From the NCBI GenBank assembly GCA_947488655.1, contig CANKZZ010000003.1, positions 310,001-374,000 of the forward strand: a stretch of DNA of 64,000 bases, given 5' to 3'. Position 1 is the stretch's first letter; every line of letters starts with the position of its first letter. The stretch comes from an uncultured Psychroserpens sp. (GTDB lineage Bacteria; Bacteroidota; Bacteroidia; Flavobacteriales; Flavobacteriaceae). The position numbers were made by a program, and so were the translations under genes. This document shows, piece after piece, positions 38,533 through 47,772 of the stretch. The notes under the pieces were generated by a model. It was not told the origin of the DNA and searched no databases. It was given only the letters and a program-made list of their open reading frames with translations.

Positions 38533-39555
38533 TTGAAATTAGTAAAATTCACAAATAAAGGTATTTATTGTATTCCTGGGAAATTCTATTTAGATCCATG
38601 GTTTCCTGTAGACTATGCCATTATCTCTCATGGTCATGCAGATCACTCCAGATCTGGCATGAAACATTACCTATGCCATGATGAGTCTAAAGCTATAATA
38701 CAACATCGTATAGGAGCAGATATTTCTATTGAAAGTATGCCTTACAACAAAGCAAAAACAATAAACGGTGTAAGTGTAAGTTTTTTTCCAGCAGGACATA
38801 TTATTGGTTCTGCCCAAATTCGTCTAGAGTATAAAGGCTATGTTGTTGTTTTTTCTGGAGATTATAAAGTTAAAAACGATAATCTCACAACACCTTTTGA
38901 ACCTGTAAAATGTCATGAGTTTATTACCGAGAGTACTTTTGGACTTCCCATTTACAATTGGCTCAAAGAAGATAATCTTCAAAAACAGATGCATGATTGG
39001 GTAATTAGTAATCAGTCAAAAAACAGAACAAGTGTTTTTATAGGTTATTCTCTAGGTAAGGCACAACGCATTATGAAATTAATGGAAGGTGTTAGTGATA
39101 TGTACGTTCATAGTGCCATCCATAATATTAATAATGCAATTACATCATCAGGAATTATCCTTCCAGAAACTAAACGATGGACGGTAGATATAAACAAAAA
39201 AGAAATTCAAAATAAAATAATAATTGTACCACCAGCTCTGTTAGGATCTAACATGATTAAAAAAATTCCAAATGCAGCAACAGCAATCTGCTCAGGATGG
39301 ATGCAAGTACGTGGTAAAAGACGTTGGCAATCTGTAGACGCAGGATTTCCAGTAAGCGACCATGCAGATTGGAACGGATTATTATCTGCAGTAAAAGCCA
39401 CCGAAGCAGAAAAAGTATATGTCACTCATGGTTCTCAGGCAACATTTTCTAAATATCTAAATGAGATTGGTATATATTCTGAAGAGGTAAAAACCGAATA
39501 CGGAGAAAACGAAGATGAAGGTGTCGACGATGAAAATACAAAAAAAGCATCATGA
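38533..39555 (+). CDS. Ligase-associated DNA exonuclease (MBL fold)
   Basis: 340 residues, starting at a TTG (38533) because no ATG precedes the conserved N-terminal strand. The metallo-beta-lactamase motif HGHADH is at about 34-39 and the beta-CASP-like C-terminal SDHADWNG is near 277. It belongs to the Snm1/mRNA 3'-end-processing-like group found with bacterial ATP-dependent ligases and Lhr helicases. It is the first gene of a four-gene repair operon and overlaps the ligase gene by 4 nt. Confidence 0.88.
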   Translation: MKLVKFTNKGIYCIPGKFYLDPWFPVDYAIISHGHADHSRSGMKHYLCHDESKAIIQHRIGADISIESMPYNKAKTINGVSVSFFPAGHIIGSAQIRLEYKGYVVVFSGDYKVKNDNLTTPFEPVKCHEFITESTFGLPIYNWLKEDNLQKQMHDWVISNQSKNRTSVFIGYSLGKAQRIMKLMEGVSDMYVHSAIHNINNAITSSGIILPETKRWTVDINKKEIQNKIIIVPPALLGSNMIKKIPNAATAICSGWMQVRGKRRWQSVDAGFPVSDHADWNGLLSAVKATEAEKVYVTHGSQATFSKYLNEIGIYSEEVKTEYGENEDEGVDDENTKKAS

Positions 39556-41147
39556 TACACTTCTCAAAACTTATAAGTGCTGTAGAAATCACTAATAAAA
39601 CTAACGATAAAATAGCTGCGCTTGTAGACTATTTTACCCATGCGCCAGATAAAGATAAATTATGGCTCATTGCTATTTTTACTGGTAAGCGTCCTAAACG
39701 TCCTGTGCAAACTAAATTGATGAGACAGTGGTGTATGCAAATTACAAAAATACCTGAGTGGCTTTTTCAAGAAAGTTATAGTACGGTTGGTGATTTAGGA
39801 GAGACTATGGCTTTGTTATTGCCAGAACCTACACATCAAATAGAAAAAACGTTTAGTGAATGGATGCAAGAAATAATTGATTTAAAATCTAAGACAGATC
39901 AAGAGAAAGAAGCTTACGTGCGTCATGTTTGGTCAGGCTTAGAAACGCAAGAACGTTTAATATTTAATAAATTAATTGGAGGTAGCTTTAGAGTAGGAGT
40001 CTCAAAAAAAACCTTAGTTAATGCATTAGCAAAATACTCTGGTATTGAGGCCAATCAGCTCATGCATAGCATTATTGGTAATTGGGATATTAATGAAATT
40101 TCATTTTATGATCTATTACAGGGAGAACATATAAACTATGATAACTCTAAACCGTATCCCTTTTGTTTAGCCTATGCGCTTGAAAAAGACTTAGAGCAAC
40201 TTGGTGATGTCAATGACTGGCAGGTAGAGTATAAGTGGGATGGAATACGCGGACAAATAGTAAAACGAAACAACGAAATTTTTATCTGGTCTAGAGGAGA
40301 GGAGTTAGTCACAGAGCAGTTTCCAGAACTTGTAGAAGCCATTGAGAAATTAGAAGGCGACTTTGTAATCGATGGTGAGATACTAGCTTTAAAAGACAAT
40401 GGTATTTTATTATTTAACGATCTTCAAAAACGACTCAATCGAAAAAACGTCACCAAAAAATTACTCCAAGATGTCCCTATTGGTTTTTATGTTTATGATA
40501 TGATGGAGTGGGATAATAAAGATATTAGAGAGCAACCGTTAAGTTTAAGAAGAGAAAAATTAGAACATTTATTTTCTTCGGAAGCAACAAATAATAAAAC
40601 CCTTTTTCTTTCTCAAATCATTACATCTCAAAATTGGCAAGATCTAATTAGTGTTCGTGAAGGAGCAAGAGAAAAAGATAGTGAAGGCTTAATGCTAAAA
40701 CAAAAAAACTCACCTTATCACACAGGACGAAAAAAAGGCGATTGGTGGAAATGGAAAGTAGATCCATTAACCATAGATGCTGTTATGATTTATGCTCAAA
40801 AAGGTAGTGGTAGACGTAGTGGTTATTATACAGATTATACTTTTGCGGTAAAAAAAGATGACAAATTGGTAACGGTTGCAAAAGCATATTCTGGTTTAAC
40901 CAATGAAGAAATAAAAGAGGTAAGTCGGTTTGTTAGAAACAACTCTATAGAAAAATTTGGACCCGTACGTACTGTAAAGCCAAAACTAGTTTTTGAAATT
41001 GCTTTTGAAGGTATTGCATTAAGTAACCGTCATAAATCTGGTGTTGCACTTAGGTTTCCAAGAATTTCGAGATGGCGAAGAGATAAACCGGTAGAAGAAA
41101 TTGATACCATAGAAACAGTTAAACAATTGATACATTCTCCAAATTGA
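39552..41147 (+). CDS. ATP-dependent DNA ligase
   Basis: 531 residues. An N-terminal helical DNA-binding domain (about 1-200) precedes the nucleotidyltransferase domain, with adenylated Lys228 in EYKWDGIRG. Motifs IIIa/IV (FYVYDMMEW, EGLMLKQ) and motif V (WWKWKVDPLTIDAVMIYAQKG) are present, followed by an OB-fold. It seals nicks in DNA and is distinct from the NAD-dependent LigA that all bacteria carry. It is coupled at both ends by 4-nt overlaps to the exonuclease and helicase genes. Confidence 0.95.
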   Translation: MIHFSKLISAVEITNKTNDKIAALVDYFTHAPDKDKLWLIAIFTGKRPKRPVQTKLMRQWCMQITKIPEWLFQESYSTVGDLGETMALLLPEPTHQIEKTFSEWMQEIIDLKSKTDQEKEAYVRHVWSGLETQERLIFNKLIGGSFRVGVSKKTLVNALAKYSGIEANQLMHSIIGNWDINEISFYDLLQGEHINYDNSKPYPFCLAYALEKDLEQLGDVNDWQVEYKWDGIRGQIVKRNNEIFIWSRGEELVTEQFPELVEAIEKLEGDFVIDGEILALKDNGILLFNDLQKRLNRKNVTKKLLQDVPIGFYVYDMMEWDNKDIREQPLSLRREKLEHLFSSEATNNKTLFLSQIITSQNWQDLISVREGAREKDSEGLMLKQKNSPYHTGRKKGDWWKWKVDPLTIDAVMIYAQKGSGRRSGYYTDYTFAVKKDDKLVTVAKAYSGLTNEEIKEVSRFVRNNSIEKFGPVRTVKPKLVFEIAFEGIALSNRHKSGVALRFPRISRWRRDKPVEEIDTIETVKQLIHSPN

Positions 41148-43606
41148 GCAAAGTCTTTCAACAATCACAAGGTTACAAGATTATTGAAGATTGGATGGCA
41201 TCTAAAGCTAATTCGCCATTTAAGTTTCAAGAACAAACATGGACTAAATACCATAACGGGTTTAGTGGTATGGTCGTTGCACCAACAGGTTTTGGTAAAA
41301 CATTCTCAGTTTTTTTGGCGGTAGTTATAGATTATCTCAACTATCCAGAAAAGTATAAAAAAGGATTAAAATTATTATGGGTAAGTCCATTGCGCTCTCT
41401 AGCAAAAGATTTGGCAAAAGCGATGACGATTGCTGTAGAAGAGATTGGTCTAGATTGGGAAGTAGCAGTTAGAAATGGTGATACTCCAACAAATATTCGT
41501 CGTAAACAAGAACGTCTAATGCCAGATGTCTTAATTGTTACGCCAGAAACTCTTCATTTGTTATTCTCACAAAAGAAAAATACGCGTTGGTTTAAAACTA
41601 CAAAATGTGTTGCTGTAGACGAGTGGCATGAGCTAATTGGTAATAAACGAGGTATTTTGGTAGAGCTGGCAATGGCTAGATTAGTTAAAATTTCCGAAGA
41701 CATTAAAATTTGGGGTATTACCGCAACTATTGGTAATTTAAAGGAAGCTGGTGAGGTTCTAATTCCATATCCAGAATTAAAAACTGTAATGATTACCGCA
41801 AAAGAAAAAAAGAAAATTAAGGTAGTTACAGTTTTGCCAGATGAAGTAGAGGTTTTGCCTTGGGCTGGACATTTGGGTAAAAGTATGGCGTCTAAAATTA
41901 TTCCAATTATCCATGAAAATAATACAACATTAATTTTTACAAATACCAGAGGACAATCAGAGTTATGGTACCAGATTATTCTAGAGGCAGATCCAGATTT
42001 GGCTGGTTTACTAGCTATCCACCATGGCTCAATTGATAAAAAACTACGTAATTGGATTGAAGATAATATTTCCGAAGGAAATTTAAAAGCAGTAGTTTGT
42101 ACATCGTCATTAGATTTAGGAGTCGATTTCAAACCTGTAGATTGTGTTATTCAAATTGGCTCTGCAAAAGGGATTGCGCGTTTTATGCAACGTGCAGGTC
42201 GTAGTGGTCACTCGCCATATGAGGTGTCAAAAATTTATTTAATACCAACACATTCTTTAGAAATTATTGAGGCTGCAGCATTAAGAGAAGCTGTTGGAGA
42301 ACGTCGCGTTGAGGCTAGAGAACCAATGGTGCTTACTTTTGATGTAATGGTTCAGTTTATGGTAACATTAGCTGTAGGTGAAGGGTTTAAAGCCAATGAG
42401 GTTTACGATTTATTATTGAGTACACATGCATTTTCAATGTTGACAGATGATGAGTTTGCTTGGGCAATTCAATTTATTACGCAAGGCGGAAATACCTTAA
42501 AATCATACGAAGAATTTCATAAAGTAGAACAAGACGACAATGGAATTTATAGAGCAAAAAGCAGGCGCATTAGTATGTTGCATCGTATGAATATGGGAGC
42601 CATTGTTAGCGAAGCTATGTTGCGCGTTAAGTTTATGAGTGGTGGATATATTGGTATGATTGAAGAGTATTTTGTTACCAAACTAAAACCTAACGATAGT
42701 TTTGTACTTGCAGGTCGAGTGTTAGAATTAGTGCATATTAAAGATATGACCGCCTTTGTACGCATTAGTAAGGCAAAAAAAGCAATTACGCCTAGTTGGC
42801 TTGGTGGTCGTTTACCACTCACATCATATATGAGTCATTTTCTTCGGAAAAAACTAAGCGACTCTTTAAATCCCGGAATTAGAGAACGTGAACTTAAATT
42901 TTTGCATCCATTAATTGCGCGACAGAGTGAGTTTTCGCATATACCTAAAGAAGATGAGTTTCTAGTAGAAATGATTAATACTAAAGAGGGTTTTCATTTA
43001 TTCATGTATCCTTTTGAAGGTCGTTTGGTACATGAAGTTATTTCTGCTTTAATTGCATATCGTATAAGTAAAATAAAGCCTTTAACGTTTACGATTGCCA
43101 TGAATGATTACGGATTTGAATTACTTAGCGATCAAGAAATACCAATTAATGCAACCAATATTGGCGAAATTTTAAGCGATGAGAATTTAATGGATGATGT
43201 CATTGCAAGTATCAATGCAGCCGAAATGGCATCTCGAAAATTTAGAGATATTGCAGTTATTTCTGGTTTAGTGGTACAATCTATGCCTGGACGCAATCAA
43301 AATAATAAAAGTTTACAATCATCATCTGGTCTTATTTTTAGAGTATTAGATGAGAATGAACCCAATAATTTATTGTTAAGACAAGCGTACACAGAAGTAT
43401 TTAATCAGCAATTAGAAGAAGTGCGGTTAAAAGAAGCGTTTAAGAGAATCAATAAAAGCAAATTAATTATTAAAGAATCTAATACCTTTACACCTCTAAG
43501 TTTCCCAATAAAAGTAGATAGTTTAAGACAATCATTATCTAGTGAAAAATTAGATAAACGTATTGAGCGTATACAAAAAGAGGTTTATAAAAAGAATAAA
43601 AAATGA
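41144..43606 (+). CDS. Lhr-like DEXH-box helicase, ligase-associated
   Basis: 820 residues starting at a TTG that overlaps the ligase stop (4 nt). Walker A is APTGFGKT (Lys52) and motif II is DEWH (Asp159). The helicase C domain contains TSSLDLGVDF and QRAGRSGHS, followed by an Lhr-core winged-helix/DUF-type domain. The protein is of the short Lhr-Core type. Lhr helicases translocate 3'-5' and unwind DNA and RNA-DNA hybrids. In this conserved operon it likely acts in DNA-damage repair. Confidence 0.93.
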   Translation: MSKVFQQSQGYKIIEDWMASKANSPFKFQEQTWTKYHNGFSGMVVAPTGFGKTFSVFLAVVIDYLNYPEKYKKGLKLLWVSPLRSLAKDLAKAMTIAVEEIGLDWEVAVRNGDTPTNIRRKQERLMPDVLIVTPETLHLLFSQKKNTRWFKTTKCVAVDEWHELIGNKRGILVELAMARLVKISEDIKIWGITATIGNLKEAGEVLIPYPELKTVMITAKEKKKIKVVTVLPDEVEVLPWAGHLGKSMASKIIPIIHENNTTLIFTNTRGQSELWYQIILEADPDLAGLLAIHHGSIDKKLRNWIEDNISEGNLKAVVCTSSLDLGVDFKPVDCVIQIGSAKGIARFMQRAGRSGHSPYEVSKIYLIPTHSLEIIEAAALREAVGERRVEAREPMVLTFDVMVQFMVTLAVGEGFKANEVYDLLLSTHAFSMLTDDEFAWAIQFITQGGNTLKSYEEFHKVEQDDNGIYRAKSRRISMLHRMNMGAIVSEAMLRVKFMSGGYIGMIEEYFVTKLKPNDSFVLAGRVLELVHIKDMTAFVRISKAKKAITPSWLGGRLPLTSYMSHFLRKKLSDSLNPGIRERELKFLHPLIARQSEFSHIPKEDEFLVEMINTKEGFHLFMYPFEGRLVHEVISALIAYRISKIKPLTFTIAMNDYGFELLSDQEIPINATNIGEILSDENLMDDVIASINAAEMASRKFRDIAVISGLVVQSMPGRNQNNKSLQSSSGLIFRVLDENEPNNLLLRQAYTEVFNQQLEEVRLKEAFKRINKSKLIIKESNTFTPLSFPIKVDSLRQSLSSEKLDKRIERIQKEVYKKNKK

Positions 43607-44250
43607 TTTATGCTGAAAAGCAAATTCTCATACAAGAAGAACTCCTTATATTAAATAACTTGCGAGCCCTTTTTTGGCAACGAGAAAATGCGCTAATAGT
43701 ATCAGATTTGCATATTGGTAAGTCTGCACATTTTAGAAAACATGGTATCCCAATTTCGGTCAATGTGCAACACAATGATTTGGATCGTTTGTCTTTTTTA
43801 ATAGCGCACTACAAGGTCAAAAAACTAATTGTGGTTGGCGATTTGTTTCATGCAGAGGTTAATAGTGATATGGATGTGTTTAAAATTTGGAGAGACCAAA
43901 GACCCAATTTAGAAATCATACTTATCAAAGGTAATCACGATAAATTAAAAGATATAGTTTACGATAGTTTTGATATACAATGTTGTAAAAAAGAATTGTG
44001 TTTATCGCCTTTTAAGTTTATTCATGAACCTAAAGTTAAGGGCAATGAGTTTACAATTTGTGGTCACATACATCCTGGAGTTTCAATAAAATCAAAAGGA
44101 AGACAACGTATTAAATTACCTTGTTTTCAAGTATCTCATACTCAAATAATATTGCCAGCATTTAGTGAATTTACAGGTTTAGCTATCTCTAAAAAGCAAA
44201 AATCTACAAGTTATTATGCATTTACTCAGAGCTCGTTTTTTAAGTTTTAA
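43603..44250 (+). CDS. pdeM: Ligase-associated metallophosphoesterase PdeM
   Basis: 215 residues of the calcineurin-like phosphoesterase fold. The metal-binding motifs are SDLHIGK (about 27-33), VVGDLFH, KGNHDK and CGHIHPG. It matches the PdeM-type putative endonuclease that completes the exonuclease/ligase/helicase set. The ATGA overlap with the helicase gene is 4 nt. It is the last gene of the operon. Confidence 0.9.
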   Translation: MIYAEKQILIQEELLILNNLRALFWQRENALIVSDLHIGKSAHFRKHGIPISVNVQHNDLDRLSFLIAHYKVKKLIVVGDLFHAEVNSDMDVFKIWRDQRPNLEIILIKGNHDKLKDIVYDSFDIQCCKKELCLSPFKFIHEPKVKGNEFTICGHIHPGVSIKSKGRQRIKLPCFQVSHTQIILPAFSEFTGLAISKKQKSTSYYAFTQSSFFKF

Positions 44251-44303
44251 TTATATAAATCTTCAATTTCATTTTAGTTTAACCACATTTTTTTAACTAA
44301 TTA

Positions 44304-45119
44304 ATGTTTAGTTTTGTGATAATGGATTTGATACAAATTTTAGGATATATTGGAGCACTTATAATTGGCATCGTTTTGGGGCTTATTGGAGGAGGAGGTT
44401 CTATTTTAACAGTTCCTATTTTGGTGTATCTATTAATAATTAATCCAGTAACCGCAACAGCATATTCTCTTTTTGTGGTTGGCGTATCTGCAGCTTTTGG
44501 TGCCATTCAAAATATAAAGAAAGGGTTGGTAGATTTCAAAACTGCCTTTGTTTTTGCTGTCCCTGCATTTATAGCTGTTTATAGTACTAGGAGGTACGTA
44601 GTCCCAGCAATACCTGATGAGATTTTTTCCTTCGGAAATTTTATACTTACAAAAGATATAGCCATCATGGTATTTTTTGCTATTATCATGCTTTTAGCTT
44701 CTGTTTCAATGATTAGAACGAGAAAGGAAACAGCGCAAATTCCTGAAGTTGTAAAATTTAATTATCCGTTAATTACTATAGAGGGTTTCGTTGTTGGTAT
44801 TTTAACAGGACTTGTTGGAGCAGGTGGAGGATTTTTAATAATACCTGCGTTGGTTTTACTAGCTAAATTACCAATGAAAAAAGCGGTTGCAACGTCTCTT
44901 TTAATTATTGCTGTTAAATCGTTAATTGGTTTTATTGGTGATATAGAAAACTTAGATATAGATTGGAAATTTCTGTTAAGTTTTACTGCAATTTCAGTTG
45001 TGGGTATTTTTATAGGAAGTTATTTGTCAAATTTTATTAATGGAAAGAAACTAAAAAAAGGTTTTGGTTACTTCGTACTTATAATGGGTATTTATATCAT
45101 CTTTAAAGAACTGTCGTAA
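44304..45119 (+). CDS. TauE/SafE family sulfite/anion permease-like protein
   Basis: 271 residues with about eight membrane segments. The glycine-rich repeats GLIGGGGSILTVP and GLVGAGGGFLIIPAL are diagnostic for the TauE/SafE (DUF81) family. Members export or import sulfite, sulfoacetate or other anions, and the substrate here is unknown. The start could be 44304 or the in-frame ATG at 44322, which lies directly before the first membrane helix. Its stop codon abuts the next start codon with no gap. Confidence 0.9.
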   Translation: MFSFVIMDLIQILGYIGALIIGIVLGLIGGGGSILTVPILVYLLIINPVTATAYSLFVVGVSAAFGAIQNIKKGLVDFKTAFVFAVPAFIAVYSTRRYVVPAIPDEIFSFGNFILTKDIAIMVFFAIIMLLASVSMIRTRKETAQIPEVVKFNYPLITIEGFVVGILTGLVGAGGGFLIIPALVLLAKLPMKKAVATSLLIIAVKSLIGFIGDIENLDIDWKFLLSFTAISVVGIFIGSYLSNFINGKKLKKGFGYFVLIMGIYIIFKELS

Positions 45120-45704
45120 ATGGAAACTTTAGATGCAAATTATTGGGAAAACCGTTATAAAAGTAGCGATGACCCTTGGGATTTAGGTGTAGTGTCTCCT
45201 CCAATAAAAGCTTATTTTGATCAAATAAAGGATAAATCATTAAGAATATTAATTCCAGGTGGAGGTAACTCATACGAAGCAGAGTATTTGTTCAACTCCG
45301 GATTTAAGAATGTCTATGTTGTAGATTTTGCTGAAACCGCCTTAAATACTATTGCATCGCGAGTTCCTAATTTTCCCAAAGTACAATTAATACAGTCAGA
45401 TTTTTTTGAACTAAATATGGAATTTGATGTCATTGTTGAGCAAACTTTTTTTTGTGCATTAGATCCAAAGTTAAGATCTGCATATGTTAAACATACAAAT
45501 TACCTTCTTTCTAAAAATGGGATGTTAGTTGGTCTATTATTTAATAAACCTTTAAATGAAAGTCATCCTCCATTTGGAGGACACAAAAACCTTTATCAAA
45601 ATTTATTTGAGCCTGCTTTCGAAATCCTTACAATGGAAGATTGTTATAATTCTATAGACTCTAGAGTGGGTAAAGAATTATTTTTTAAATTTTTAAAAAA
45701 GTAA
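45120..45704 (+). CDS. TPMT-family SAM-dependent methyltransferase
   Basis: 194 residues. The family signature is seen in NYWENRYKSSDDPWDLG, the SAM-binding LIPGGGNSYEAEYL (motif I), VYVVDFAETAL and QSDFFEL. FFCALDPKLRSAYV and HPPFGGH follow. The thiopurine methyltransferase family includes enzymes that methylate thiols, thiocyanate, iodide or selenium/tellurium compounds. The start codon directly follows the stop of the TauE gene, so the two are cotranslated. Confidence 0.88.
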   Translation: METLDANYWENRYKSSDDPWDLGVVSPPIKAYFDQIKDKSLRILIPGGGNSYEAEYLFNSGFKNVYVVDFAETALNTIASRVPNFPKVQLIQSDFFELNMEFDVIVEQTFFCALDPKLRSAYVKHTNYLLSKNGMLVGLLFNKPLNESHPPFGGHKNLYQNLFEPAFEILTMEDCYNSIDSRVGKELFFKFLKK

Positions 45705-45977
45705 TTATTTATAAACCGACTTTTATCATATTCTCTAATACATATCAATTGTAATATTATACTTTAAAATAAAATTGACTTGTGTGTTTTACCGTATATC
45801 TTAACTAACTCTGTTAAATCTATTGATATAATCATAAATTTTTGGTTTGTTTAATATTAGCAGGATTTGTAATTATAGCTGTGATGAGTATTACAAAATA
45901 TAATTATAATTCAAAAAAATGTAACATTTTGTAAATGTGAACGTCCTATAGGTAATCAATTAAAAATCTCAATCAAA

Positions 45978-46313
45978 ATGAAACAAGATAATCAACTTTT
46001 AGTGTTAACCCATTTGAGTCAATTACTGACTTTTATTACTGGGTTTGGCGGACTCATAGTGCCATTAGTTATTTGGGCTACTCAAAAAGAGAATATTCAT
46101 GATATGGATGCACAGGGAAAGAAAATTGTGAATTTTCAGTTAAGCATGTTAATCTATAGTATTATATGTATTCCTTTAGTATTTATATTAATTGGTATTC
46201 CAGGCTTATTAATTTTATGTCTCCTTTCATTTATATATCCCATTATAAACGCTATTAAAGCTAGTCATGGAGAATCACCAAAATACCCTTTATCTCTTAA
46301 TTTTATTAGTTAG
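45978..46313 (+). CDS. DUF4870 small membrane protein
   Basis: 111 residues with about three hydrophobic segments (about 16-35, 55-75 and 78-100) and a DAQGKKIVNFQLS motif between them, characteristic of DUF4870. Function is unknown. It stands alone after a 273-bp gap in which no gene was seen, and is followed by a strong terminator at 46338-46368. Confidence 0.8.
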   Translation: MKQDNQLLVLTHLSQLLTFITGFGGLIVPLVIWATQKENIHDMDAQGKKIVNFQLSMLIYSIICIPLVFILIGIPGLLILCLLSFIYPIINAIKASHGESPKYPLSLNFIS

Positions 46314-46337
46314 TTATTTTTAAAAAGAGATAACATG

Positions 46338-46368
46338 AAAACGCGCACTTTTTAAGTGCGCGTTTTTT
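46338..46368 (+). terminator. Strong terminator after the DUF4870 gene
   Basis: The stem acgcgcactt/aagtgcgcgt, with extra A-T pairs, has a 3-nt loop and six T at the end. Confidence 0.9.
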
Positions 46369-46420
46369 ATTTCATTAAGTCCGGTAACAATATTCAATTT
46401 TCATTTAAAGATTATGAAAT

Positions 46421-46453
46421 AAAAAACGCAACTCTTTAAAGTTGCGTTTTTTT
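46421..46453 (-). terminator. Bidirectional terminator after dnaN
   Basis: Arms aacgcaact (46425-46433) and agttgcgtt (46440-46448) have poly-A upstream and poly-T downstream, so it works on both strands. It lies 62 bp after the dnaN stop. Confidence 0.85.
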
Positions 46454-46514
46454 AAATTTCTTATAAAAGCAAAGGCTTTCTTAATAATGAAAATTGTGCC
46501 TTTGCAGGAATTTG

Positions 46515-47633
46515 CTAGCTATTTAGCATTACTGGCATTACAAGCATTGTAACATGCTCTCCAATATCTAATCCATCTACAGGTGTTAAAATTCCTGCTC
46601 GGTTTGGTAAACTCATTTCTAGTTGTACTTCGTCTGCACTAAGATTGTTTAACATCTCGGTTAAAAAACGTGAGTTAAAACCAATTTGCATATCGTCACC
46701 TTGGTAATCACAAGTTAAACGCTCTTCAGCTTTGTTAGAGTAATCTATATCTTCCGCAGAAATATTTAATTCCGCTCCAGCAATTTTTAAACGTATTTGG
46801 TGTGTCGTTTTGTTTGAAAAGATACTCACACGACGTACAGAATTTAAAAACTGTGTTCTGTCTATTGTTAATTTATTAGGATTCTCTTTAGGAATTACTG
46901 CTTCGTAGTTTGGATATTTTCCATCAATTAAACGACAAACTAATACAGTATTCTCAAAAGTAAATTTTGCGTTAGAATCATTGTATTCTATAGTTACAGT
47001 ATCATCAGTTGCAGCCAAAATTCCTTTTAATAAATTTAAAGGTTTTTTAGGCATTATGAATTCTGCAACTTGGTCTGCTTTGATGTCTTCTCTAGTGTAT
47101 TTAACCAATTTGTGAGCATCTGTTGCTACAAATGTTAATCCTTCGGTAGAGAATTGAAAAAACACACCACTCATCACAGGACGTAAATCATCGTTACCTG
47201 CAGCAAATATTGTTTTGCTAATTGCTGTAGCTAAAATTTCTCCCGATATAGTTGTTGTACTAGGGTTATCCAGTTCTACAGATTTAGGAAATTCATTTCC
47301 ATCTGCATAAGCCAATGCATATTTACCATGGTTAGAGCTAATCTCAACCGTGTTATTTTCTTCAACAACAAAAGTTAATGGTTGTTCTGGAAACGTTTTT
47401 AATGTATCTAAAAGCAAACGCGCTGGTAAGGCAATACTTCCATCTTCATCACTTTCTACATCTAGAGTTGATGACATGGTAGTTTCTAAATCACTAGCCG
47501 AAACTGTTAATTTTGAATCTTTTAATTCAAATAGAAAATTATCCAAAATAGGTAAGGTGTTTGAGCTATTGATAACGCCTCCTAACACTTGTAATTGCTT
47601 GAGTAAATATGTACTGGATACTATAAATTTCAT
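46515..47633 (-). CDS. dnaN: DNA polymerase III beta subunit (sliding clamp)
   Basis: 372 residues, the normal clamp length. Three DnaN domains are recognisable: the N-terminal MKFIVSSTYLLKQLQVLGGVI, the central GVFFQFSTEGLTFVATDAHKLVKY and the C-terminal NSRFLTEMLNNL, ending VTMLVMPVML. It forms the ring that tethers replicative polymerase to DNA. It lies downstream of gldG on the same strand with a 139-bp gap that contains its own -7 element, so it is probably transcribed separately. Confidence 0.97.
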   Translation of the reverse strand: MKFIVSSTYLLKQLQVLGGVINSSNTLPILDNFLFELKDSKLTVSASDLETTMSSTLDVESDEDGSIALPARLLLDTLKTFPEQPLTFVVEENNTVEISSNHGKYALAYADGNEFPKSVELDNPSTTTISGEILATAISKTIFAAGNDDLRPVMSGVFFQFSTEGLTFVATDAHKLVKYTREDIKADQVAEFIMPKKPLNLLKGILAATDDTVTIEYNDSNAKFTFENTVLVCRLIDGKYPNYEAVIPKENPNKLTIDRTQFLNSVRRVSIFSNKTTHQIRLKIAGAELNISAEDIDYSNKAEERLTCDYQGDDMQIGFNSRFLTEMLNNLSADEVQLEMSLPNRAGILTPVDGLDIGEHVTMLVMPVMLNS

Positions 47634-47659
47634 AAGTAAATGCTATAATTTTTTATAAT

Positions 47660-47682
47660 AGGATCACAATAAATTGTGTCCT
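47660..47682 (-). promoter_or_regulatory. Hairpin in the dnaN leader
   Basis: An imperfect inverted repeat (aggatcacaat / attgtgtcct) with a 2-nt centre sits between the putative -7 element and the dnaN ATG. It could be an operator or a 5' mRNA hairpin. Confidence 0.4.
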
Positions 47683-47683
47683 A

Positions 47684-47691
47684 CAAATATA
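47684..47691 (-). promoter_or_regulatory. -7 element before dnaN
   Basis: On the minus strand this reads TATATTTG (TAnnTTTG). A TTTG occurs 24 bp further upstream, a slightly long but possible -33 spacing. Confidence 0.5.
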
Positions 47692-47772
47692 TCTTAAAGT
47701 GAGTGTTTTATAAAACAAACTTATTAACAACTTAAACGCTCTAAAAACGGTATTCTAAAATAGAAATCTAGA

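Noticed and set aside
41554-42132. Long minus-strand open frame (192 residues) inside the helicase gene
   Set aside because: It lies fully inside the well-supported Lhr-like helicase frame, has no family motif and low-complexity serine/threonine-rich sequence typical of an antisense shadow.
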